Assembly: GCA_018222585.1 (NCBI GenBank)
Contig: JAAFAB010000016.1
Span: forward strand, 1 to 48,414
From: Paracoccaceae bacterium
Lineage (GTDB): Bacteria; Pseudomonadota; Alphaproteobacteria; Rhodobacterales; Rhodobacteraceae
Reading direction: 5' to 3'
DNA: 48,414 bases
The notes below the pieces were generated by a model. The model saw only the letters and a list, made by a program, of their open reading frames with translations, ran no database searches and had not been told where the DNA came from. Both the position numbers and the translations under genes were made by a program. Positions 25,301-32,653 of this stretch are shown here, piece by piece (position 1 is the stretch's first letter; the number at the start of each line of letters is the position of its first letter).

Positions 25301-26746
25301 ATGTCCTACCAAATCAATTCCCTTTTCAGTCGCCGATCATTTCTTGCAACGTCCTTGGCGGGTATCGGCGCCACGGCTTTCGGAAAGCCCCTGCGCGCCG
25401 AACCGCAAATCCGCAGCTTTTCGCTGCGCCCCGCGCCGGGACAGGCGAGGCTGGTCCCAGAACCTTATCCCGCAACCCCCGTTTGGGGCTTCAACGGTCA
25501 GGTTCCCGGCCCGGAGCTACGGGTTCGGCAAGGCGATCGGCTGCGCATCGTCGTCACAAACGGTCTGGACGAGGAAACCACCGTCCATTGGCACGGACTT
25601 CGTCTGCCGAACGCGATGGACGGGGTTCCACACCTGACGCAGAAGCCGATCGCACCCGGAGAAACCTTCACCTACGAGTTCGACGCGATCGATGCCGGGA
25701 CCTTTTGGTATCACCCCCACCAGCGCAGTTTCGAGCAGGTCGGACGTGGGCTGGCCGGACCACTCATCATCGACGAATCCAACCCGCCGCGGGTCGACCG
25801 CGATGTCACCTGGCTGCTTGACGACTGGCGGCTGACGCGGGACGCGGCGATTGCGGATGACTTCGGCGCAGCCATGGACATGAGCCATGCGGGCCGTCTG
25901 GGCAATACTGTCACGATAAATGGGCGTGTTCCCGATGTCTTCGCGGTGCGGCAAGGCGAACGTATCCGGTTGCGGCTGATCAATGCCGCGAACGCCCGCA
26001 TCTTCGCGCTCGACTTCGGCGACCTTTCCGCGCGCATCATTGCACTCGACGGCCAGCCGGTCACCCCGCACGCTGCGCCTGACGGTGTCGTGGTTCTTGG
26101 CCCGGCGATGCGTGCGGACATCATGCTCGATTGCCCTGCCGACCCCGGAACCAGGCTGCAAATCGTCGACCGCGCCTATCGTGACAATGAATTCAACCTG
26201 CTGGATGTCGTCTTTGACGAAACGCCCCTGCGTGCCACGCCGCCGGAATGGGAAATTGCCCTTCCAGCCAATCCACTGATCGAACCTGATCTGAACGCAG
26301 CCCGTCGTCACGAAATCCTGTTCACCGGGGGCATGATGGGCGCCATGGTCGAGCGCCAGATGGGCCCGAGCCAGTCCGGCAGCATGATGGGCGGAATGAT
26401 GGGTGGCGTTGTGGGTGGCGGCATGTGGTTCGTCAATGGCGTCGCGGCCGAAGGGCACATGCTCGATCCCTTCCTGACATTGGAGCGCGACGCGAGCCAT
26501 ATCCTCCAAATGACGAACGCCACTGCCTTCGACCATCCGATCCACCTGCACGGCCACTCCTTCCGCGTCATCAGCCGCGATGGCGTGCCGACCGAATTCC
26601 GTGAATGGCAGGACACCGTGCTGATCGCGCCGCGCGAGCAGGTCGAAATCGCCCTGGTCGCCGACAATCCCGGAGACTGGATGTTCCATTGCCACATCCT
26701 TGAGCACCAGGCGGCCGGGATGATGGGCGTGATCCGCGTCGCATGA
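25301..26746 (+). CDS. CueO/CopA-like three-domain multicopper oxidase
   Basis: A 481-residue protein with a Tat signal (SRRSFLATSLAGIGATAFG, about 10-28) and all four copper motifs: HWHGLRLP, WYHPHQRS, HPIHLHGHSF and HCHILEHQAAGMM. A Met/Gly-rich insertion (MMGAMVERQM, MMGGMMGG, about 345-380) lies before the last domain. It resembles the Met-rich segments of cuprous oxidases such as CueO. It likely oxidises Cu(I) in the periplasm and so protects the cell. It overlaps the next gene at ATGA (26743-26746). The ATG at 25301 was chosen because it directly precedes the Tat signal. Confidence 0.9.
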   Translation: MSYQINSLFSRRSFLATSLAGIGATAFGKPLRAEPQIRSFSLRPAPGQARLVPEPYPATPVWGFNGQVPGPELRVRQGDRLRIVVTNGLDEETTVHWHGLRLPNAMDGVPHLTQKPIAPGETFTYEFDAIDAGTFWYHPHQRSFEQVGRGLAGPLIIDESNPPRVDRDVTWLLDDWRLTRDAAIADDFGAAMDMSHAGRLGNTVTINGRVPDVFAVRQGERIRLRLINAANARIFALDFGDLSARIIALDGQPVTPHAAPDGVVVLGPAMRADIMLDCPADPGTRLQIVDRAYRDNEFNLLDVVFDETPLRATPPEWEIALPANPLIEPDLNAARRHEILFTGGMMGAMVERQMGPSQSGSMMGGMMGGVVGGGMWFVNGVAAEGHMLDPFLTLERDASHILQMTNATAFDHPIHLHGHSFRVISRDGVPTEFREWQDTVLIAPREQVEIALVADNPGDWMFHCHILEHQAAGMMGVIRVA

Positions 26747-27693
26747 GCAGAGGAGCATGCAGATTGAAGTCGATTGAGATTGGATGTCGGCCAAACCGGC
26801 GCAAGGTACTCACCGCGGCACTCAGTATCGGCGTCGCTTCGATGTTGCCGGGGTTCGCACTCGCGGCGAGCGATGGTGATCCAGCGGCACTTGCCTTTGA
26901 TGGCGATACCATTCTGCTGGCGAGAGGAGGGCTGTTCGTCAGTGACGATGACGGCCGGACTTGGACCGCGGCAGAGACACCGGGGAACGTGCTGTCGCTG
27001 GCGACCCATCGCGACCGGCCCGGCCGTGTGGTTGCGGGGCTCGCCGTGGGCGGTGTCAGCACTTCCGAAGATGGGGGCGCTTCGTGGCGCGTCAGCGACG
27101 CTGGGCTGCCTGACGGAGAGATCAATGCCGTTGCCATCGCCTCGCGGAACTCGGACATGATCTATGCCTCGGTTCGCGGCGACGGATTGTGGAAGAGCGA
27201 GGACGCCGGCGCAACCTGGTCGCTCGCCATGGACCGCCCCTGGCTCGACGACGCAGAGCGCGAACCTCTTGCTCTGGCTTCGGTCGAGCTTGAAACCGGC
27301 ATGGGCGGGATCTGGATCTATGCGGGCACCGAGGTTGGCCTTGCGCGGGTGCCCGATTGCTTTTGTCGCTGGCAGGACGTGCAGCCAGGCAACGCGATGG
27401 ACGCATTGGTTGCGGGTGAAGCCCCACCGTCCGAAGCGCCATTGCCAGGCGGTCAACCGATCCTGTCGCTGGCCAGTGCCCCCTCGGCGCCGGAAGTGAT
27501 GTATGCCGCTCTGCGTTCGGGCCTCTGGGCATCGCAGGACGGCGGAGTCATCTGGCAAAAGCGGGCCAGCAAAGCTGCGACCGCTGTTGCGGTTCATCCA
27601 AGAGACGAGACCTACATCGCTGCCCTGTTGGGCGGCATCTTGAAATTCAGCCGTGACGGCGGCGCAACCTGGATCGAAACAGGAGAACTATGA
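26743..27693 (+). CDS. Exported Asp-box (BNR-like) beta-propeller protein
   Basis: A 316-residue protein with an N-terminal Tat-like signal (RRKVLTAALSIGVASMLPG). At least four Asp-box repeats of the S-x-D-x-G-x-x-W type follow: SDDDGRTW, SEDGGASW, SEDAGATW and SRDGGATW, with SQDGGVIW as a fifth. This is a sialidase/Ycf48-like propeller fold. Such proteins often act as assembly or docking scaffolds. It is coupled to the oxidase gene by a 4-bp overlap and to the DUF411 gene by another, so a role in maturing or holding the copper oxidase complex is a fair inference. Two Cys (DCFC) in the middle may bind metal. Confidence 0.75.
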   Translation: MSRGACRLKSIEIGCRPNRRKVLTAALSIGVASMLPGFALAASDGDPAALAFDGDTILLARGGLFVSDDDGRTWTAAETPGNVLSLATHRDRPGRVVAGLAVGGVSTSEDGGASWRVSDAGLPDGEINAVAIASRNSDMIYASVRGDGLWKSEDAGATWSLAMDRPWLDDAEREPLALASVELETGMGGIWIYAGTEVGLARVPDCFCRWQDVQPGNAMDALVAGEAPPSEAPLPGGQPILSLASAPSAPEVMYAALRSGLWASQDGGVIWQKRASKAATAVAVHPRDETYIAALLGGILKFSRDGGATWIETGEL

Positions 27694-28187
27694 TGGAGAA
27701 AATGATGCAGAGAAGAAACGCGCTTGGTCTGATTGGCAGCGGCATTGTCGGAATGGTGGGCCTGACCACATCGGCTTGGGCGCAAGCGACAGGCGATGTG
27801 GCGCCCGGTCTGACGGGCAGCGAAAGGCAGATCACCATCTGGCGCGATCCGGGCTGCGGCTGCTGTGATGCCTATGGGGATTATCTCGAAGAACACGGCT
27901 TTACCGTAACGCGTGTGGATGACCGCGACTTCGACAAACGCTCGGTCGAAGTCGGTGTGCCCGCCCAGGGCATCGGCTGCCACTTGGCCGAAATCGACGG
28001 CTACTATGTCAGCGGTCTCGTCCCCGTCGACATCATCGAGCGGCTGCTGGAAACCCGTCCGGCGATAACGGGTATCACCTTGCCGGGAATGCCCGCGAAC
28101 GCGCCGGGCATGGCTGCGGTCAAGTCAGGCACGCTAAGGACCTACGCCTTTGGCCCAGACGGAATTTCAATTTATGCCGATGAATAA
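27690..28187 (+). CDS. DUF411 family exported metal-binding protein
   Basis: A 165-residue protein with a signal peptide (residues 1-31, cut near AWA-Q) and the DUF411 signature. The signature is RDPGCGCCDAYGDYLEEHGF with the GCGCC cysteines, then IGCHLAEIDGYYVSGLVP, then ITLPGMPANAPGM. DUF411 proteins occur in copper-resistance loci and are thought to bind copper. AGGAG lies directly upstream and overlaps the end of the propeller gene. A paralogue is encoded at 42225-42680, so the island carries two. Confidence 0.88.
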   Translation: MMEKMMQRRNALGLIGSGIVGMVGLTTSAWAQATGDVAPGLTGSERQITIWRDPGCGCCDAYGDYLEEHGFTVTRVDDRDFDKRSVEVGVPAQGIGCHLAEIDGYYVSGLVPVDIIERLLETRPAITGITLPGMPANAPGMAAVKSGTLRTYAFGPDGISIYADE

Positions 28188-28701
28188 AGGGCCGAAAGAT
28201 CGATCGGCGAAGTGTACGGTCAGGCGGTCAGCGCACCTCGCTGCCCTAGTGTCCGCGCTCGCGACCACCGGCGTTGTGGTGCTGGCCCAATCGGAACCGG
28301 TTGACCCGCGTGTCGAGGGACTGACGTTTTTGGGAGAGCCCGTGCTTGCATCCCAGGTCATGGCAGGGCAACAGCTTTATGCGGACAACTGCGCCAGTTG
28401 CCATGGTGCCAGCCTCGAGGGTCAGCCCGATTGGCGTCGTCGTCTTGACACAGGAAGAATGCCGGCCCCGCCGCATGATGACTCAGGCCACACTTGGCAC
28501 CATTCAGACCGCATGCTTTTTCAGATCACTAAAGGCGGGGTCGGGGCCGTCGTGCCGGGATACGAGAGCGACATGCCGGCCTTCGGAGAGGATCTGACAG
28601 ACGCAGAGATCGAGGCGATCCTCGTCTACATCAAGAGCACCTGGCCTGAGCGACAACGTGAGTTCCAAGCCGAAGTTTCGGCCAATGACACGGGCGGGTG
28701 A
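28174..28701 (+). CDS. Exported c-type cytochrome
   Basis: About 175 residues from the ATG at 28174, which overlaps the DUF411 stop (another ATG lies two codons on). A hydrophobic segment (HLAALVSALATTGVVVLA) exports or anchors it. One haem site CASCH follows, and a distal axial Met is expected in the MPAFGEDLTDAEIEAILVYIKSTW helix, as in class I cytochromes. It closes the oxidase operon and may pass electrons between the periplasmic oxidases and the respiratory chain; this is inferred. The stretch 28702-28877 after it holds no gene I can support. Confidence 0.85.
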   Translation: MPMNKGPKDRSAKCTVRRSAHLAALVSALATTGVVVLAQSEPVDPRVEGLTFLGEPVLASQVMAGQQLYADNCASCHGASLEGQPDWRRRLDTGRMPAPPHDDSGHTWHHSDRMLFQITKGGVGAVVPGYESDMPAFGEDLTDAEIEAILVYIKSTWPERQREFQAEVSANDTGG

Positions 28702-28869
28702 AGATCGACAGGGTGTCAGGATAGTATCTTTCGACCAAAACCGATCCACCGGGGGACCAATTCGGCAAATCTGTCCTACTCCGCCCCCTGACTCCCGCTT
28801 TACCACGCTAATTCGGACCTGACCTGGTTGGCCGTTAACCCGCCCGCAAGGCAAGCATGTGCTACCAGG

Positions 28870-28877
28870 GTCGCGTG
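28870..28877. repeat. Left 8-bp target-site duplication of the IS66 element
   Basis: GTCGCGTG borders the left inverted repeat, and the same octamer follows the right end at 31354-31361. Eight bases is the usual IS66 duplication length. Confidence 0.9.
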
Positions 28878-28962
28878 GTAAACGCTGTCGCCGCCCCACA
28901 TTGCCGACGGGATCAGCCATTGCGAGTTGATACGCATCCAAAGAGAAGGAGTGCGTTTCGCA

Positions 28963-29373
28963 ATGTTCGCAAAGAGTTCGTTTCTCACGGCGCTTGGTGT
29001 TGAAGTCTTCGCTTCCGGCCAGAGGCGTTGGCCGGATCACGTTAAGGCGCAGGCGGTGGCCGAGACGCTGGAGCCCGGGGCGACGGTGTCGGGTGTCGCG
29101 GCGCGCTACGAGATCATGCCGAGCCAGCTGACGGCGTGGCGGCGGCTGGCCAAGGAGGGCAAGCTCGTCTTGCCCGCGGTGGAAGTCAACGAAGCTGTCT
29201 TCGCACCTCTGGTGGTCTGCGACGAGATCACGGCGGCCTCTGAGGCTGAACCGCCAAGCGCCGGGACGCCGATCAGGATTGTGCGGGGTACGGTCATCAT
29301 CGAACTCGCGAAGGATGCGCCCGCCGCCCGGATCGCCGAGATCGTCCACGCCTTGGAGGCGCATCCATGTTGA
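28963..29373 (+). CDS. tnpA: IS66 TnpA
   Basis: A 136-residue protein from the ATG at 28963, with AAGGAG about 13 bases upstream. A TTG start 12 codons earlier is possible. The helix-turn-helix (RRWPDHVKAQAVAETLEPGATVSGVAARYEIMPSQLTAWRR) is the DNA-binding accessory subunit of IS66 transposition. The stop TGA overlaps the start of tnpB. Confidence 0.92.
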   Translation: MFAKSSFLTALGVEVFASGQRRWPDHVKAQAVAETLEPGATVSGVAARYEIMPSQLTAWRRLAKEGKLVLPAVEVNEAVFAPLVVCDEITAASEAEPPSAGTPIRIVRGTVIIELAKDAPAARIAEIVHALEAHPC

Positions 29374-29720
29374 TGCCCTCGCAGGGTGTGCGGATCCTGG
29401 TGGCGACGAAGCCGGTCGACTTCCGCAAAGGCCATGATGGCCTCGCGGCGCTGGTGCAGTCGATGCTGGCCGAGGACCCGTTCACTGGCACGGTCTTCGT
29501 GTTCCGCTCGAAGCGCGCCGACCGGTTGAAGATCCTGTTCTGGGACGGCAGTGGTTTGGTCATGGCCTACAAGCGGCTTGAGGAAAGCACATTCACCTGG
29601 CCTTCGATCCGTGACGGGGCCATGACCCTGAACCGCGCACAGTTCGAGGCCATGTTCGCCGGCCTGGACTGGTGCCGGGTGCGGTCACTGGAGGTCCGCC
29701 GTCCGGCTGTGGCAGAGTGA
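29367..29720 (+). CDS. tnpB: IS66 TnpB (Orf2)
   Basis: A 117-residue protein with the conserved IS66 Orf2 blocks VRILVATKPVDFRKGHDGLAALVQ, DPFTGTVFVFRSKRADRLKILFWDGSG and MTLNRAQFEAMFAGLDW. It is required for transposition in studied IS66 elements, although its biochemical role is unclear. It overlaps tnpA by 7 bases. Confidence 0.95.
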   Translation: MLMPSQGVRILVATKPVDFRKGHDGLAALVQSMLAEDPFTGTVFVFRSKRADRLKILFWDGSGLVMAYKRLEESTFTWPSIRDGAMTLNRAQFEAMFAGLDWCRVRSLEVRRPAVAE

Positions 29721-29774
29721 CTCACCGCGCTGAATAGCCGGACATCGGCACCCCGGGCGCAGTATCATCCGCCC

Positions 29775-31325
29775 ATGTCCAGCGCCCCGCCCATCGACCT
29801 GTCCGCGATCCCCGAGAGCCAGCGCGCCGCGGTGCTGGCGCTGTTGCAGGAGAACGGCGCGCTGAAGGACGCCAACCGGCGGCTGGAGCATCTCGTCGCT
29901 GAACTGAACCATGTCGTGCATGGCAAACGCTCCGAGAAGCTGAGCGAGGACGACCGGCAACTGGCCTTCGAAGACCTGGAAACAGCCGTCGCCGAGGTCG
30001 AGACCCGCAAGGAGCAGGCCGCGCCGTCTACCACGACGCCGCGCCGGACGCGTCAGCGCAACCTTGGCCATTTGCCCGCGGGCTTGCCGCGTATCGAACG
30101 GGTCCTCGAGCCGACCAGCCTCGATTGCCCCTGCGGTTGCGGCCGGATGCACCGGATCGGCGAGGACCGCACCGAGCGCCTGGACATCGTGCCTGCGCAG
30201 CTCCGCGTGGTGGTCGACATCCGGCCGAAGTATGCCTGCCGCATCTGTTCGGATGGCGTCACTCAGGCACCTGCCGCGCCCTGGCTGATTGAAGGCGGTC
30301 TTCCAACTGAGGGTGCCATTGCACATGTGTTGGTCTCGAAGTTCGCGGACCACCTGCCATTTTATAGGCAGAGCCAGATCCTGGCGCGCTCCGGCATCCA
30401 GGTCGACCGCAGCACACTGGCGGACTGGGCCGGCACTGCAGCCTTCCATCTTGGCCCCGTGGTCGATCGGCTAACCGAGCATCTCAAATCCTCGGGCAAA
30501 CTGTTCATGGACGAGACCACGGCCCCGGTGCTGGATCCAGGCCGAGGGCGAACCAAGACGGGATACTTCTGGGCGCTTGCCCGAGATGACCGCGGATGGG
30601 GCGGAGAAGACCCGCCCGGTGTCGTGTTCACCTACCATCCCAGCCGCGCCGGGGCGCATGCAGAGCAGATCCTCCAGGGCTTCGACGGCACCCTCCAGCT
30701 CGACGGCTACACCGGTTACGACCGCCTCACACGCACGTCCCGCAAGGGCGGCGCGCCGATCACGGTTGCCCACTGCTGGGCACACGCTCGCCGCAAGCTG
30801 AAGGAAGTCTTCGACCGGGATGGATCCGAGATCGCTGCCGAGGGGCTGCGCCGCATTGCCGAGCTCTACCGCATCGAGGCCGAGATCCGCGGCATGGGCC
30901 CGGGCCAACGCCTGTCGGCCCGCCAGACCCGCAGCGTGCCCCTCGTGGCCGAGTTCGGTGATTGGCTGCAGGCACAGCGCCTGCGTATCTCGGCCAAGTC
31001 GCGCCTGGGCGAAAAGCTGACCTACATCCATCGCCAGTGGCGCGGCCTGCAGACCTTCCTTCACGACGGCCGCGTCGAGATCGACTCCAATGCCGTCGAG
31101 AACCTGATCCGCCCGATTGCGCTCACGCGGAAGAATGCTCTCTTCGCCGGCCACGACGAGGGTGGCCGCACCTGGGCCCGCATCGCCTCCCTGATCGCCA
31201 CCGCGAAGATCAACGGCGTCGAGCCCTTCGCCTACATCAAGGCGACCCTCGAAGCCATCGCCGCCGGTCACCCCGCCAGCAGGATCGACGAGCTCCTGCC
31301 ATGGAACTTCAACCCGTCAAGCTGA
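29775..31325 (+). CDS. tnpC: IS66 TnpC transposase
   Basis: A 516-residue DDE transposase. It has an N-terminal leucine-rich coil (about 10-55), a zinc-binding SLDCPCGCGRMHRIG segment, a catalytic core with LFMDETTAPVLDPGRG (first Asp) and LQLDGYTGY (second Asp), and a C-terminal EIDSNAVENLIRPIALTRKN block containing the Glu. All three catalytic acids appear present and the frame is intact, so the element may still be active. Confidence 0.95.
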   Translation: MSSAPPIDLSAIPESQRAAVLALLQENGALKDANRRLEHLVAELNHVVHGKRSEKLSEDDRQLAFEDLETAVAEVETRKEQAAPSTTTPRRTRQRNLGHLPAGLPRIERVLEPTSLDCPCGCGRMHRIGEDRTERLDIVPAQLRVVVDIRPKYACRICSDGVTQAPAAPWLIEGGLPTEGAIAHVLVSKFADHLPFYRQSQILARSGIQVDRSTLADWAGTAAFHLGPVVDRLTEHLKSSGKLFMDETTAPVLDPGRGRTKTGYFWALARDDRGWGGEDPPGVVFTYHPSRAGAHAEQILQGFDGTLQLDGYTGYDRLTRTSRKGGAPITVAHCWAHARRKLKEVFDRDGSEIAAEGLRRIAELYRIEAEIRGMGPGQRLSARQTRSVPLVAEFGDWLQAQRLRISAKSRLGEKLTYIHRQWRGLQTFLHDGRVEIDSNAVENLIRPIALTRKNALFAGHDEGGRTWARIASLIATAKINGVEPFAYIKATLEAIAAGHPASRIDELLPWNFNPSS

Positions 31326-31330
31326 ACAGG

Positions 31331-31361
31331 CGTGCCGCGGTGACAGCGCTTACGTCGCGTG
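31331..31361. repeat. Right inverted repeat of IS66 with the second target duplication
   Basis: The terminal repeat occupies 31331-31353 and is followed at once by GTCGCGTG (31354-31361). This matches the octamer on the left side exactly. Confidence 0.9.
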
Positions 31362-31384
31362 CATGCGTTCACGAAAATTTACCC

Positions 31385-31415
31385 TTGAACCTCTAGCCAC
31401 TAGAAGTCCTATCTA
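31385..31415 (+). promoter_or_regulatory. MerR-type promoter upstream of the L,D-transpeptidase
   Basis: TTGAAC (31385-31390) and TATCTA (31410-31415) are 19 bases apart. The spacer begins with the dyad CTCTAGCCACTAGAAG. A 19-bp spacer with a central dyad is the hallmark of MerR-family activated promoters. The same design recurs at 32591, 46893 and 48169. Confidence 0.8.
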
Positions 31416-31476
31416 GTCGACGAGAATGTATATCGTTCTTGCCATTGATCGCCGGTGGGAACCGAAAGGGTACGAC

Positions 31477-32139
31477 ATGCTGACAAGACGACACTTCATT
31501 CAAACGACAACAGCGCTCTTTTCGGCGACTGTGGCCAACCCTGTGTTTGCCGATAGCTGGCCCACCGAGGCGCAGAAGGCTGAATGGGACGCGCAAGTCA
31601 GCCCGCCCGGCTTCGATCCGGCCACGTCAAACCCTTGGGGACTACACCCACGTTTCTTGCCTCAGCGTGTGGACGCGAAGGACGGCCTCGTGCCGGGAGA
31701 CATCCATGTCGATGCGGTCGCGCGGTATCTCTACCACATTGAGGAGGGTGGAACCGCGATGCGCTACGGCGTGGCGATCGCGCGGGGCAACCTCTACGAG
31801 CCAGGTGTTTATAACATCAAGCGCAAGGTCAGGTGGCCGCACTGGACGCCGACACAGAATATGATCGAGCGGGATCCCGAAAACGCAAGATGGGCCGACG
31901 GGATGGAACCCGGGCCTCAAAACGCCTTGGGATCGCGGGCGCTCTATCTCTATGTCGGTGATCGCGACACCTATCTTCGGATACACGGCACACCCTATCC
32001 GAGAAGCATCGGCGGTCGTGCGAGTTCGGGTTGCGTGCGGATGGTTATGGCACACATCAACGAGCTTTATCCGAACGTCGAGATCGGATCGACAGCACAT
32101 CTTTATTCGGCTGAGGACAGCGTTACCGCGAGAAGTTGA
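31477..32139 (+). CDS. L,D-transpeptidase (YkuD/ErfK family)
   Basis: A 220-residue protein from the ATG at 31477, preceded by GAAAGGG. A Tat-like signal (TRRHFIQTTTALFSATVA) leads into a YkuD domain whose active site is IHGTPYPRSIGG, then RASSGCVRM with the catalytic Cys. These enzymes make 3-3 peptidoglycan cross-links or attach envelope proteins to the wall. It sits directly behind a MerR-type promoter, so metal-induced wall reinforcement is implied. A second, lipoprotein-type L,D-transpeptidase is encoded at 35513-36025. Confidence 0.9.
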   Translation: MLTRRHFIQTTTALFSATVANPVFADSWPTEAQKAEWDAQVSPPGFDPATSNPWGLHPRFLPQRVDAKDGLVPGDIHVDAVARYLYHIEEGGTAMRYGVAIARGNLYEPGVYNIKRKVRWPHWTPTQNMIERDPENARWADGMEPGPQNALGSRALYLYVGDRDTYLRIHGTPYPRSIGGRASSGCVRMVMAHINELYPNVEIGSTAHLYSAEDSVTARS

Positions 32140-32186
32140 ATGAGGTAATTAGCTCTCAGCGCATTGATGTGACGTGCGGGTCGTCG

Positions 32187-32471
32187 TCACACTTCCCGCG
32201 CGACGCAGATAGGGTTGCCGTTCGCCGTGCGCAGCGGCAGCAAGGTCGTTTCAACGGGGCCGCTGTGTTCGTACCAGTAGCACCCGTCCTCGGGCACCAA
32301 GCGCGCGGTTGCAACATCCTGATCCGGGGCAGCCATTGCAATCACGGCTTCGGGAACGTTGCCCCGCTGGTCTGCCGCGTCGCCTGGCCCAGTCGGCTGG
32401 ACTGCGCATCCGGCCGTAAGCGACAGCACCACTGCAACCATCATTTTTTGCTTCAGCATCAAAACCCGCAT
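32187..32471 (-). CDS. Small lipoprotein of unknown function
   Basis: A 94-residue protein from the ATG at 32471, with AAGGAAG upstream. A type II signal with lipobox LTAGC (about residues 18-22) makes it a lipoprotein. The mature part contains GCYWYEHSGPVETTLLPLRT and ends PICVAREV, giving two further cysteines. I recognise no family beyond similarity in style to small envelope lipoproteins. It is divergent from the P-type ATPase, sharing the intergenic region that contains a MerR-type promoter. Its presence fits the lipoprotein-maturation genes lspA and lnt encoded in the same island. Confidence 0.75.
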   Translation of the reverse strand: MRVLMLKQKMMVAVVLSLTAGCAVQPTGPGDAADQRGNVPEAVIAMAAPDQDVATARLVPEDGCYWYEHSGPVETTLLPLRTANGNPICVAREV

Positions 32472-32590
32472 CAAGCTTCCTTTCGTGACTGTTTTTCTTT
32501 GCAGCGGCTGTTCATGCCTCAAGGCGTGATGGAGCCGGTCGCCGCATCCTCTAGCAATAAAACAAACTGAAATACCACCGTATTTTGCTC

Positions 32591-32621
32591 TTGAAGCTCT
32601 AGCTACTGTAGGGGCTATGTC
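32591..32621 (+). promoter_or_regulatory. MerR-type promoter upstream of the P1B ATPase
   Basis: TTGAAG (32591-32596) and TATGTC (32616-32621) are 19 bases apart, with the spacer starting CTCTAGCTACTGTAGGG. The ATPase start lies 33 bases beyond the -10 box. Confidence 0.8.
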
Positions 32622-32653
32622 ATGGTAAAGCACCCGAATCCAGAGGTCCATTC

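Larger units (their letters stand above)
28878..31353 (+). mobile_element. Complete IS66-family insertion sequence
   Basis: A 2476-bp element. It starts with the inverted repeat GTAAACGCTGTCGCCGC and ends with the complement of GTAAGCGCTGTCACCGC, matching at 18 of the first 23 positions. It carries tnpA, tnpB and tnpC in order with overlaps typical of IS66. Perfect 8-bp duplications flank it (28870-28877 and 31354-31361), so it inserted as a unit and fairly recently. It lies between the cytochrome c gene and the MerR-type promoter of the L,D-transpeptidase, and disrupts no recognisable gene. Confidence 0.95.

Noticed and set aside
25517..27597. Two long minus-strand frames opposite the oxidase and propeller genes
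   Set aside because: They overlap well-supported plus-strand genes, are low in hydrophobic core pattern and have no ribosome sites.
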